Origin: Eubacterium sp. An11
Lineage (GTDB): Bacteria; Bacillota; Clostridia; Lachnospirales; Lachnospiraceae
Length of the DNA stretch: 64,000 nt
Reading direction: 5' to 3'
NCBI RefSeq assembly: GCF_002161065.1
Contig: NZ_NFLV01000012.1
Coordinates: 1 to 64,000, forward strand
Positions 34,572 through 42,492 of the stretch are shown in pieces (the first letter of the stretch is position 1; each line of letters begins with the position of its first letter). Position numbers and translations under genes: made by a program. The notes beneath the pieces are model-generated. The model saw only the letters and a list, made by a program, of their open reading frames with translations, was not told where the DNA came from and made no database searches.

Positions 34572-35000
34572 GTGGGAAAGCTGATTGTACTTTCGTTGGA
34601 TGAATCAGAAAAAATTATATATGACAAAATAATGAAAATCGTAGGAGAATCAGATATTTGTGTGGATAAAACATTATTAAAAGAGCAGGAACCAATGCGA
34701 ATCGGCGAATTATATATTCAGTCGGAGCAGCATAAAGTTTTGAAACGAGATCAGGAAGTGAGACTGACAAATATTGAGTTCCGAATTCTGTATGTACTGG
34801 CTCTTCATCAAGGTAGCATTCTTTCTAAAGAACAAATTTATAACTTCGTCTGGAATGGGGAGTATCTCCGGGATGACAGCAACATCACTTCCCATATCCG
34901 CCGCCTTCGAAAGAAAATTGAAGATGACCCTAGCCGGCCTGAGTATATCCAGACTGTACGAGGGGTTGGTTATCGAATGAATATGGTAAAAAAGGAATAG
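34572..35000 (+). CDS. Orphan winged-helix (OmpR/PhoB-type) DNA-binding protein
   Basis: The C-terminal ~95 residues are a Trans_reg_C domain (VRLTNIEFRILYVLALHQGSILSKEQIYNFVW, then SNITSHIRRLRKKIEDD and IQTVRGVGYRM). The N-terminal ~45 residues are too short for, and unlike, a receiver domain, so there is no phosphorylation site. GTG 34572 is preferred over ATG 34542 because GAGGTGAG stands just before it. It may be a stand-alone regulator or the remainder of a response regulator fused to new upstream DNA. No kinase gene is nearby. Confidence 0.65.
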   Translation: MGKLIVLSLDESEKIIYDKIMKIVGESDICVDKTLLKEQEPMRIGELYIQSEQHKVLKRDQEVRLTNIEFRILYVLALHQGSILSKEQIYNFVWNGEYLRDDSNITSHIRRLRKKIEDDPSRPEYIQTVRGVGYRMNMVKKE

Positions 35001-35047
35001 GCAGTGTTCTGAAGCGTAACGCTTGGAATGCTGCCTATTCCTTTTTT
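34991..35047. terminator. Strong 14-bp intrinsic terminator
   Basis: AAAGGAATAGGCAG (34991-35004) pairs fully with CTGCCTATTCCTTT (35031-35044), followed by TTT; the minus strand also ends in A/T, so it may work both ways. The stop codon of the winged-helix gene is inside the first arm. Confidence 0.85.
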
Positions 35048-35123
35048 AGGAACGAGTAGGGTTTGGTATGGTGTAATATCTGCGGATATATTAATAATAA
35101 TTAGCAGACTGGAGGAATGGAAT

Positions 35124-35459
35124 ATGCAGAACAAAGTATGGGAACAGGTTGGATGTTTTTTGAATAAGCTTCGTTGTGAAAATGTGACGAGGGACACCGC
35201 AGTTGAGGTGCCGGGATATAGAGATACACAGCAGGAATTAGAGGAGATGCGTGAAACGTGTGAGGAGATAGTTCGTAGTCTTCCTGAAGATCAGTGGCAA
35301 ACGCTGTTGGAGTGGATGGCAAAGCTGGAAGATATGAATTCTATGGAGGGGCAGAAGGCATACTGTCAAGGATATGTAGACTGCATCCTTCTATTAAGCG
35401 GTCTGGGACTTTTCCGGCAGGAGATATCTCCAGAGGAATTGATTAAACAGATACAGTGA
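35124..35459 (+). CDS. Small helical protein (DUF6809-like)
   Basis: 111 aa from ATG 35124, behind TGGAGGAATGGAAT; the frame is open further upstream but lacks a ribosome site. It is all-helical, with the pattern QQELEEMRETCEEIVRSLPEDQW and a C-terminal GYVDCILLLSGLGLF helix. It resembles in outline the small protein at 55803, which also ends in a GFRLGVQL helix. Function unknown. Confidence 0.55.
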   Translation: MQNKVWEQVGCFLNKLRCENVTRDTAVEVPGYRDTQQELEEMRETCEEIVRSLPEDQWQTLLEWMAKLEDMNSMEGQKAYCQGYVDCILLLSGLGLFRQEISPEELIKQIQ

Positions 35460-35561
35460 CGAAAAGGCTCATTTTTGCAGGAGGATTCCGGTGCAGGGAT
35501 GAGCCTTGAAAATTACAGGAAAAATGTGATGTAAACACCGCCTGAATACCGCCTTTATCTG

Positions 35562-35906
35562 TTACTCTGAATCTGAAGGCATTTCACTCTCGGACAGCAA
35601 CGCTTCTGTGGTGGCAAGGATGACACGGAGTTGCCCTTCATCACAGCGTGTAAGTAGACGCTCAATCTGCTGATATGTAGTATTGGTCAGATTCTCGTTT
35701 GGATAGATAACAGTATCTGCTGACAGGTTGAAGTAGCGGATTACTTTTTCGAAGACATCGTAGCTCGGATTGTTCCGGAAGCGCTCCAGGTCTTTGAGAT
35801 ATGGTAAAGAAATATCCAGTATTTCAGCTAATTCTGCTTGTGTGAGTTTTTTATCCATTCGTGCATTTTTCAGCACGATGCCGAACTGTCTTGGATGAAT
35901 AGCCAT
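35562..35906 (-). CDS. Xre-type helix-turn-helix regulator
   Basis: 114 aa. The HTH spans residues ~8-62 (FGIVLKNARMDKKLTQAELAEILDISLPYLKDLERFRNNPS). The rest is a short acidic helix region without a peptidase or other effector domain. It is transcribed leftwards, opposite to the neighbouring phage-like genes. It may be a repressor of the mobile DNA to its right. It starts behind AGGAGGTGAT on the minus strand. Confidence 0.8.
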   Translation of the reverse strand: MAIHPRQFGIVLKNARMDKKLTQAELAEILDISLPYLKDLERFRNNPSYDVFEKVIRYFNLSADTVIYPNENLTNTTYQQIERLLTRCDEGQLRVILATTEALLSESEMPSDSE

Positions 35907-36332
35907 GATATCACCTCCTGTAAGTATGTTAGTGCCATACCTTTGAAAAGTAAAAATGGCGATACAAGACTTTTTGAGAATGGTACAACCATACTTGCTG
36001 GAAGAATGGAGATGTTTTTGATGGATAGAGGAGTGGTTTTACGGTTAAAAAAATTCAGGCAGTATCCGTAGAGAACTGCACCATCAATAGTATGGAAGAG
36101 CCATACTTCCACAAAATTATTATCTCACATAGGGAAAAGGCGTGAATGCAGTGGTGTCTGCAGGAACGCCTTTTCCCTATTTTGTATTTCAGGGAGTATG
36201 GGACACGGGAAAGGAGTGAGGAAGAAATGGGACCATAGAAATAATAGTCAGTTATATGAATACATGAGATAGAGTGCCATTGGAAGAGATTGGACGGTGG
36301 AAAATACAGATTGTTATGAAAGGAACATAAGA
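35907..36332. promoter_or_regulatory. Non-coding gap with repeated CCATAC motifs
   Basis: CCATAC or its inverse GTATGG occurs several times: GCCATACC (35934-35941), ACCATACTT (about 35988-35996) and a hairpin GTATGG/CCATAC (about 36089-36106). These could be operators of the divergent Xre regulator. The right part holds the terminator-like hairpin described separately. No convincing gene was seen on either strand. Confidence 0.4.
36129..36180. terminator. Long hairpin (15-bp plus 5-bp stem)
   Basis: ATAGGGAAAAGGCGT (36129-36143) pairs fully with ACGCCTTTTCCCTAT (36166-36180); inside, TGCAG and CTGCA pair again. A short TTTTG follows. It probably insulates the Xre region from the next genes. 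Confidence 0.7.
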
Positions 36333-37142
36333 ATGATAGAAACGGATTTATTTGATTTTGCTTATGTGCCGGACTGGTACGGACAATTGGATGAGTTGTC
36401 GAAACTGGCTCTGCCGGAGCCATGGCGGTTCAAGAAGCCAATTTATAAGACGAAAAATGAGGATACCCCCATACTGGAGCGGTACATACATATTGTTTTC
36501 CGAAAGCAGAGCATTGATTTTAATTCAGAAAGGGATGCCAGGAAAGCGGCAGGTTATTTTCATGTGGAAAATGAGTGTGCCTGTTTTCATACAGGATTAT
36601 ACACATCCCGATACAAAGGGATTTATGCCTGCTTTGATCGGAACCATAAAAAGACTTCGATGAAAGATTGGTACTTCAGGGGATTCTGCGATGAACTGTC
36701 ACCGTTTCTGAAATATGTGCAGCCATTGCCGCAGATGCCCTCCTACTATATGGCGCAGAACGGCGCAGGTTTTCAACCAGACTGGCCTATCAGGGTCAAC
36801 GTGGAACACATATTGGGAGACACAGAAAATCTGGAGCGTATTCCAGCGAAAATCCGTAAAGCCAGGAATCTGCCACTTTTATTTGAAACGGCAGTGGAAC
36901 TTGGCAGGAGAAAGACAGTAGTTGAGCCGGGGCTTATAGTGCCGCAAGGGTATCAGGGAAAGATGCAGTATCTTCTCCCGATATATCTGACGAATGAGAA
37001 AAAGCCTGATCTTGCCCTGACACTGACAGTTATGGAAGGATATTATTTGGGTAATACATGCCTGACACTGGAAATGGCTTATTTGAATGCCAGAGTAATA
37101 TCAAGGCCGATAGCTCCCTGGCTGACAGAACTTGTAAAATAA
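36333..37142 (+). CDS. DUF3825-domain protein
   Basis: 269 aa from ATG 36333, behind GAAAGGAAC. The body follows the DUF3825 pattern: CACFHTGLYTSRYKGIYACF, then WYFRGFCDELSPFLKYV, LPQMPSYYM, VNVEHILGD and a LPLLFETAVELGRR helix with a beta-rich C-terminus (VPQGYQGKMQYLLPIYL). The family is widespread but of unsettled role, often beside mobile DNA. It is separated from the Xre region by a terminator. Confidence 0.75.
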   Translation: MIETDLFDFAYVPDWYGQLDELSKLALPEPWRFKKPIYKTKNEDTPILERYIHIVFRKQSIDFNSERDARKAAGYFHVENECACFHTGLYTSRYKGIYACFDRNHKKTSMKDWYFRGFCDELSPFLKYVQPLPQMPSYYMAQNGAGFQPDWPIRVNVEHILGDTENLERIPAKIRKARNLPLLFETAVELGRRKTVVEPGLIVPQGYQGKMQYLLPIYLTNEKKPDLALTLTVMEGYYLGNTCLTLEMAYLNARVISRPIAPWLTELVK

Positions 37143-37215
37143 AAGGAATCAAGATGATTCATATACTCCCTACCCCTGAATGCCGGATAGCAGCCAAGAA
37201 AGGAGTGTATGTGAT

Positions 37216-37419
37216 ATGCAAAGAAAGAAGGAGGTACAGGCCAATGGACTAGAGAAGAAAAGGAGATCCATTCTATGTCCAAAATGCGGACACAGGCTAT
37301 TGGATGCATCTGTAAATACAAAAGCACAGTTGGTTACCCCGACAAGGAACTGTAATCCCGATTTCGTGATAAAGTGCAGGCATTGCAGTTCAGAAATCGG
37401 GGTAATTAAAACTGAATAG
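37216..37419 (+). CDS. Com-like zinc-finger protein
   Basis: 67 aa from ATG 37216, behind AAAGGAG. Two CxxC pairs (CPKCGHRLLDAS and IKCRHCSSEIG) frame a ~30-residue core, as in the phage Mu Com translational regulator and related small zinc ribbons. It is likely RNA- or DNA-binding. It lies just before the structured leader of the phage block, and may act there; this is inference. Confidence 0.65.
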   Translation: MQRKKEVQANGLEKKRRSILCPKCGHRLLDASVNTKAQLVTPTRNCNPDFVIKCRHCSSEIGVIKTE

Positions 37420-37429
37420 AGGAAATCTG

Positions 37430-37690
37430 ATTCGCTCCAAATGTTTACGCAGGGAGCTGACCGAGGCGCTACGGTAATACGGCAAGTCCCATAAGGAATG
37501 TATATGGGATAGGGAAACGGATAGCTAAATCGGGACAAGGATCATTCGTTTGTTTGAGCATGATGCACGAGGGGGAAATTTCATTCCTTAGTTATCGGTT
37601 AAACCCTCATGATACCATCTGAAAGATGATGGAGACGACATTGAGCCTGGCAAGCGGCACTTTTGTGCTGCTTGTCAGGCTCTTTTTTAT
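37430..37690 (+). ncRNA. Candidate structured RNA or leader ahead of the phage early operon
   Basis: A gene-free stretch of about 260 bp with several pairable elements: TCCCATA (37487-37493)/TATGGGA (37503-37509), ATCAT/ATGAT (37541-37545, 37560-37564), GAGGG/CCCTC (37569-37573, 37604-37608), CATC/GATG (37616-37628). It ends in a strong terminator. It is not tRNA, tmRNA, RNase P or SRP RNA by eye. The compact string of stems plus a terminator suggests a stand-alone RNA or an attenuator for the sigma-like gene. I could not assign a family. Confidence 0.4.
37643..37688 (+). terminator. 18-bp intrinsic terminator
   Basis: GAGCCTGGCAAGCGGCAC (37643-37660) pairs with 37665-37682 with two G-T wobbles and a TTTT loop, followed by TTTTTT (37683-37688). 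Very strong; it ends the candidate RNA and isolates the phage genes from upstream transcription. Confidence 0.85.
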
Positions 37691-37739
37691 TTTAGCGGCT
37701 CAGGTGCCGCCTGCCGGGCTCCGAAAGGAGAACGGCAAA

Positions 37740-38126
37740 TTGAAAATCAATTACACATTTGCAAATGGTGAGACTTCTGACGTAGAGGTCAGAGAAGAAA
37801 TCGGAAACTTGATTCTGGATTCCAGACGGGAGGAAAGCAATCAGGATCGGAAAGAGCGGTACCATTGCTATTCCCTGGATGCGGCGGAATATGAAGGCGC
37901 GGATTATGCGGACGGCAGTACGCCGGAGACAGAACTTTTTCTGCAGCTTGAAAACCAGCGGATCAAAAAGGCGTTCGAGCAGCTCTCGGAAGTACAGCGG
38001 CGCAGGCTGCTGATGCTGGCCGAAGGGGTATCCCTTCGGGAGATCGCCCGCAGGGAGGGCAAGGATATCAAGTCCATCCGGGAATCCATCGAAGGGGCCA
38101 GAAAAAAGTTTTTGAAATATTTCTGA
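37740..38126 (+). CDS. Phage sigma-70-like regulator
   Basis: 128 aa from TTG 37740, with AAAGGAG 9 bp upstream; the in-frame ATG at 37626 would place the start before the terminator hairpin and is rejected. The N-terminus is MKINYTFANGETSDVEV; the C-terminal part is a sigma region-4 helix-turn-helix (AFEQLSEVQRRRLLMLAEGVSLREIARREG, then IRESIEGARKKFLKYF). First gene of the phage rightward string; likely directs phage early or middle transcription. Confidence 0.75.
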   Translation: MKINYTFANGETSDVEVREEIGNLILDSRREESNQDRKERYHCYSLDAAEYEGADYADGSTPETELFLQLENQRIKKAFEQLSEVQRRRLLMLAEGVSLREIARREGKDIKSIRESIEGARKKFLKYF

Positions 38127-38208
38127 GATACCCCCTCAAAACAGCCTTCCAATCTCCGTATGTTGAAGGACATCCCGATACCGTCCTTCAGAAAGCAGAG
38201 GTGATGAG

Positions 38209-38409
38209 ATGAAACACACATTACAGATCCGTGTTTCAAAAAAGCCTGTGAACAGCGGCGCGGTCAGTGTACGGAATGTCTCTGTGCGGGAGCGGTTCAT
38301 GCGTTTCCTGCTGGGTGACAAGGTCAGGCTGACGGTCATCGTTCCGGGCAGTTCCGTGGAGGAACTGTCCATCCGGGAGGTTGCGGAAGGAGGGCTGGCG
38401 CATGAGTAA
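38209..38409 (+). CDS. Small phage protein
   Basis: 66 aa, predicted beta-rich, from ATG 38209 behind GCAGAGGTGATGAG. No known domain (VSVRERFMRFLLGDKVRLTVIVPG is its most distinctive text). The stop overlaps the start of the next gene by 8 bp, so the early operon is tightly coupled. Function unknown. Confidence 0.6.
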   Translation: MKHTLQIRVSKKPVNSGAVSVRNVSVRERFMRFLLGDKVRLTVIVPGSSVEELSIREVAEGGLAHE

Positions 38410-38764
38410 GATGAAACTTCTTCTGGACGTGGTATCCGATCTCCGTTCCCTGGCAGACAGTTTGCAGGCGGTGGCGGACGCTGTCGCACAGGGCGGACAG
38501 GAGCAGCCGGACCAAACCACGGAGGAAAAGCCGGCTCAGAAACCAGAAAAGAAAAATGCTGCAAAGCAAGTGGAGCCACCAGTGGAGAAGCCAGAGCCAA
38601 AGCCGCTGACGCTGGAACAGGTGCGGGCGGCTCTGGCGGAGAAGTCCCGTGCCGGACACACATCGGAAGTAAAGGCGCTCCTGATCAAGCACGGTGCGGA
38701 TAAGCTGTCGGACATTGACCCGGCGGAGTATCCGGCGCTCCTTGCGGAAGCGGAGGTGCTGTGA
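38402..38764 (+). CDS. Phage protein with conserved C-terminal helical module
   Basis: 120 aa. Helical N-terminus, a Lys/Pro/Glu-rich linker (about 40-70), then a compact C-terminal module LEQVRAALAEKSRAGHTSEVKALLIKHGADKLSDID. This module recurs in early operons of Firmicute phages next to DUF2800/DUF2815 genes. ATG 38402 overlaps the preceding stop; its own TGA shares one base with the ATG of the next gene. Role unknown, perhaps recombination or replication support. Confidence 0.6.
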   Translation: MSKMKLLLDVVSDLRSLADSLQAVADAVAQGGQEQPDQTTEEKPAQKPEKKNAAKQVEPPVEKPEPKPLTLEQVRAALAEKSRAGHTSEVKALLIKHGADKLSDIDPAEYPALLAEAEVL

Positions 38765-39882
38765 TGGGAAAACACGCATTGCTTTCCGCATCCTCCAGCC
38801 ACCGGTGGCTGAATTGCCCGCCTTCCGCAAGGCTTTGCGAGAAGTATGAGGATGCGGGCAGCGAGTATGCCCAGGAAGGGACGGACGCCCACAGCCTGTG
38901 TGAATACAAGCTGAGACAGGCGCTCGGCATGGATGCCGCTGACCCCACGGAGAACCTTTCCTTCTACAACGAGGAAATGGAGCAGTGCGCTTTGGACTAT
39001 GCGGCCTATGTGCTGGAACTGGTGGAAGGCGCAAAGAAATCCTGCAAAGACCCGGTGGTGCTGATTGAGCAGCGTCTGGACTTTTCCCGTTTCGTCAAAG
39101 ACGGCTTCGGAACCGGCGACTGCGTCATCATTGCAGACGGTACTCTCGATATTGTGGATTACAAGCATGGGAAAGGCGTGGAGGTGTCTGCGGTAGAAAA
39201 TCCCCAGATGATGCTGTATGCCCTGGGCGCTCTGGAATTGTTTGACGGCATCTATGACATTGATACCGTCCGCATGACCATCTTCCAGCCACGCCGGGAT
39301 AACGTGAGTGTCTGTGTCATGGCAAAGGATGATCTTTTGCAGTGGGCCTATAACGACTTGACCTATAAGGCGAAACTGGCCTATGAGGGCGGCGGGGAGT
39401 TTGCCTGCGGGGACTGGTGCCGGTTCTGCAAGGCGAAGGCGGTCTGCCGGAAGAGGGCGGAGTACAACCTGGAACTGGCGAAATACGATTTTGAGATGCC
39501 CGACACACTGGAGGACGCGGAGATCGCTGCCATCCTGGACAAGGCGGATGAACTGGCCGCCTGGGCTGCGGATGTGAAGGAATACGCGCTCCGGCAGGCA
39601 CTCAGCGGGACAGAGTATCCCGGCTACAAGGTGGTGGAGGGGCGCTCCAACCGCCGGTATATCAGCGAGGACGCGGTGGCCGATGCCGTTTCCCAGGCAG
39701 GATATGATCCCTACGCCAAAAAGGTGCTGGGCCTTACGGAGATGCAGAAGCTCCTGGGTAAAAAGAAGTTTGATGAGCTGCTGGGCGGCCTGATTGAAAA
39801 GCCACAGGGCAAGCCCGTCCTTGTGCCATTGTCCGATAAGCGGCAGCCTATGAATACGGCACAGAATGATTTTAAAGATTGA
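38764..39882 (+). CDS. DUF2800 RecB-like nuclease
   Basis: 372 aa. PD-(D/E)XK-type core: DGTLDIVDYKHGKG (about residues 123-136) carries the D...DxK catalytic set, and a downstream cluster CGDWCRFCKAKAVC fits an Fe-S-binding cysteine group as in RecB/Cas4-like exonucleases. Phage recombination or end-processing is the likely job, next to the DUF2815 single-strand-binding candidate. ATG 38764 shares a base with the preceding stop. Length is normal and no defect was seen. Confidence 0.85.
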   Translation: MGKHALLSASSSHRWLNCPPSARLCEKYEDAGSEYAQEGTDAHSLCEYKLRQALGMDAADPTENLSFYNEEMEQCALDYAAYVLELVEGAKKSCKDPVVLIEQRLDFSRFVKDGFGTGDCVIIADGTLDIVDYKHGKGVEVSAVENPQMMLYALGALELFDGIYDIDTVRMTIFQPRRDNVSVCVMAKDDLLQWAYNDLTYKAKLAYEGGGEFACGDWCRFCKAKAVCRKRAEYNLELAKYDFEMPDTLEDAEIAAILDKADELAAWAADVKEYALRQALSGTEYPGYKVVEGRSNRRYISEDAVADAVSQAGYDPYAKKVLGLTEMQKLLGKKKFDELLGGLIEKPQGKPVLVPLSDKRQPMNTAQNDFKD

Positions 39883-39895
39883 GGAGGAAACCAGA

Positions 39896-40458
39896 ATGTC
39901 AAATAAAGTCAAGAACCCGATGAAAGTGATCACCGGCCCCAATACCAGATGGAGCTATTGCAACGTGTGGCAGCCCAAGTCCATCAACGCGGCACCCCCA
40001 AGTACAGTGTCAGCCTGATCATCCCCAAGTCGGATACGGTCACCATCAACAAGATCAAAGCGGCTATCGAAGCAGCTTATAAGGAGGGCGAGGCCAAGCT
40101 GAAAGGCAACGGCCGGAGCGTACCGGCGCTTTCCGTCTTAAAGACGCCGCTCCGTGACGGGGATGCGGAGCGCCCGGACGATGAAGCCTACGCAAACGCC
40201 TACTTCGTCAACGCCAACAGCGCCACGGCTCCGGGCATTGTGGACGCGGACCGCCAGCCGATCCTGGATACTTCCGAGGTTTACAGCGGTGTGTACGGCA
40301 GGGCGAGCATCAACTTTTATGCGTTCAATTCCAATGGCAATAAGGGGATTGCCTGTGGCTTGAATAACCTGCAGAAGATCCGTGACGGTGAACCGCTGGG
40401 CGGCAAGTCCCGCCCGGAGGATGACTTTGCGGATGAGGACGAGGATTTCCTCTCCTGA
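39896..40458 (+). pseudogene. DUF2815 ssDNA-binding-type gene with a frameshift
   Basis: From ATG 39896 (behind GAGGAGGAAACCAGA) the text reads MSNKVKNPMKVITGPNT and on to WQPKSIN, as expected for DUF2815. After 39988 one base appears missing: the family-like text GTPKYSVSLIIPKSDTVTI continues in the next frame to 40458, while the original frame hits TGA at 40016-40018. The protein would be cut at ~40 of ~188 residues. A real mutation and a base-call error both fit. The family binds ssDNA beside the DUF2800 nuclease. Confidence 0.75.
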
Positions 40459-40536
40459 CACAGAAAACCGCTGGAACCGGGTGGCGGGGGTATCAGCCCC
40501 TGCTGCCCCTTTGGCGGTTGAAGGGAGATGATAAAC

Positions 40537-42477
40537 TTGAAATCTATATCATGGGATTTGGAAACGTACAGCAGTGTGGATCTTACGAAATGTGGGGTGT
40601 ACCGATACTGCGAGAGCGAAGATTTTGAAATCCTGCTTGCCGCATATTCCATCGATGGCGGGGCGGTACAGGTGACCGACCTTGCCTGTGGGGAGAAACT
40701 CCCGCAAGAGATTCTGGATGTGCTGGAAGATGAAACTGTAGAGAAGTGGTCATACAACTCGCAATTTGAACGGATTTGTCTCTCACGGCTCCTCGGCTAT
40801 CCGGCCGGTGACTATCTTGCTCCGGAATCCTGGCGCTGCTCTATGGTGTGGGCCTCAACACTGGGCCTTCCACGTTCCCTGGAAAGCGTGGGCGTAGTGC
40901 TGGGGCTGGAGAAGCAGAAGTTGACGGAGGGCAAAGACCTGATCCGCTATTTCTGTGTCCCCTGCAGACCGACCAAAGCAAACGGAGGCAGGATGCGGAA
41001 CTTGCCGGAGCATGACCCGGAGAAATGGGAACGGTTCAAGGCATATAACGTCCGGGATGTGGAGACGGAAATGCAGATACAGAAAAGGCTCTCCAATTTT
41101 CCGGTACCGGATACCATCTGGGAAGAATACCATCTCGACCAGGAGATCAATGACCGGGGAATCGGCGTGGATATGGAACTGGTCCGGCAGGCCATCGCCA
41201 TGGATGCCCGTTCCCGTGAACGGCTGACCGCCGCTATGCGGGAACTGACGGAACTGGAAAACCCGAATTCCGTACAGCAGATGAAACAGTGGCTGGCAGA
41301 CCACGGGCTGGAAACGGACACCCTGGGGAAAAAGGCAGTGGCGGAATTGCTTAAGACCGCGCCGGGGCCGCTCCGGGAGGTTCTCTCCCTCCGGCAGCAG
41401 CTCGCTAAGAGCAGCGTGAAGAAATACACGGCAATGGAGAACGCGGTCTGCGCCGACAGCCGGGCCCATGGAATGTTCCAGTTTTACGGGGCCAACCGCA
41501 CCGGCCGGTTCTCCGGGCGGCTGATCCAGTTGCAAAATCTGTATAAGAATACCATGCCAGATCTGGCACAGGCACGGGCTCTGGTGCGGAGTGGTAATTA
41601 CGAAGCCCTTTCCTTGCTCTACGAAGATATCCCAGATACCCTATCACAGTTGATCCGCACGGCATTTGTGCCGCAGGATGGCAGGAAACTCATCGTAGCG
41701 GATTTCTCCGCCATCGAAGCAAGGGTACTGGCCTGGTTCGCTGGAGAGAAATGGGTATTGGAGGTCTTTGAAAAAGGCGGAGACATTTACTGTGAGACTG
41801 CTGCCCGTATGTTCCACTGCAGGGTGGAAAAGCATGGGGAGAACGCAGAGTTGCGTCAAAAGGGGAAACAGGCCACTTTATCCTGCGGGTACGGCGGAAG
41901 CGTCGGTGCGCTGAAAGCAATGGGTGCATTGGAGGCAGGAATGACGGAGGAGGAACTGCAGCCCCTGGTGGACAGCTGGAGAGAGGCAAATCCCAATATC
42001 GTCCGTTTCTGGTGGGATGTAGACCGGGCAGTGAAGGACTGTATCAGGCAGAGAGTCCCCACGGAGACACACGGGCTCCATTTTGATTACCGGAGTGCTA
42101 TGCTCTTTATCACGCTTCCTTCCGGCCGGCGGCTTGCCTATGTGAAACCGAGGATCGGAGAGAACCAGTTTGGCGGGGAGTCGGTGACTTACATGGGTGT
42201 AGGCGGTACGAAGAAATGGGAACGGCTGGAAAGCTATGGCCCCAAGTTTGTAGAGAACATCGTCCAGGGTACCGCCCGCGATATTCTTTGCTATGCCATG
42301 CAGACCTTAAAAAACTGCTCCATTGTCGCCCATGTGCATGACGAGATTATCATCGAGGCCGACCGACGGATGTCGGTTGCAGCGGTGTGCGAACAGATGG
42401 GAAGGACGCCGCCCTGGGCGAAAGGGCTGAAGCTCCGGGCGGACGGATACGAATGCGAGTTTTATCAGAAGGATTAG
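40537..42477 (+). CDS. Phage family-A DNA polymerase
   Basis: About 646 aa. A 3'-5' exonuclease domain at the start (SWDLETYSSVDL carries the DxE pair; YNSQFERICL follows), then the polymerase domain: motif A ADFSAIEARVLAWF near residue 390, a finger-helix region (QKGKQATLSCGYGG), motif C HVHDEI near 600. TTG 40537 (MKSISWDLE) is preferred to ATG 40528, because AAGGGAG ends directly against that ATG. The upstream gap 40459-40527 has GC-rich repeats that can fold. Replicates the phage genome with the VapE helicase. Confidence 0.92.
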   Translation: MKSISWDLETYSSVDLTKCGVYRYCESEDFEILLAAYSIDGGAVQVTDLACGEKLPQEILDVLEDETVEKWSYNSQFERICLSRLLGYPAGDYLAPESWRCSMVWASTLGLPRSLESVGVVLGLEKQKLTEGKDLIRYFCVPCRPTKANGGRMRNLPEHDPEKWERFKAYNVRDVETEMQIQKRLSNFPVPDTIWEEYHLDQEINDRGIGVDMELVRQAIAMDARSRERLTAAMRELTELENPNSVQQMKQWLADHGLETDTLGKKAVAELLKTAPGPLREVLSLRQQLAKSSVKKYTAMENAVCADSRAHGMFQFYGANRTGRFSGRLIQLQNLYKNTMPDLAQARALVRSGNYEALSLLYEDIPDTLSQLIRTAFVPQDGRKLIVADFSAIEARVLAWFAGEKWVLEVFEKGGDIYCETAARMFHCRVEKHGENAELRQKGKQATLSCGYGGSVGALKAMGALEAGMTEEELQPLVDSWREANPNIVRFWWDVDRAVKDCIRQRVPTETHGLHFDYRSAMLFITLPSGRRLAYVKPRIGENQFGGESVTYMGVGGTKKWERLESYGPKFVENIVQGTARDILCYAMQTLKNCSIVAHVHDEIIIEADRRMSVAAVCEQMGRTPPWAKGLKLRADGYECEFYQKD

Positions 42478-42492
42478 AAGGAGGTGCAGCCT

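Noticed and set aside
35838-36071. Plus-strand frame opposite the start of the Xre gene
   Set aside because: Overlaps the 5' end and control region of a clear minus-strand gene; no ribosome site and no recognisable domain.
37430-37640. Group I or group II intron remnant
   Set aside because: No domain V-like hairpin, no group I P7-type core and no intron-encoded protein nearby. The stems do not match known intron layouts by eye.
37626-37739. Longer form of the phage sigma-like protein starting at ATG 37626
   Set aside because: It would start ahead of, and translate through, the terminator hairpin. TTG 37740 has the ribosome site and gives the usual N-terminus.
38764-39882. Cas4 nuclease
   Set aside because: The Cys cluster and RecB-like core are similar, but phage context and DUF2815 linkage fit DUF2800, and no cas genes are present.
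38536-39942. Long minus-strand frame (468 codons) opposite the DUF2800 and DUF2815 genes
   Set aside because: High-GC codon bias on the + strand leaves the opposite strand open by chance. It has no ribosome site or known domain, and the + strand genes are clear.
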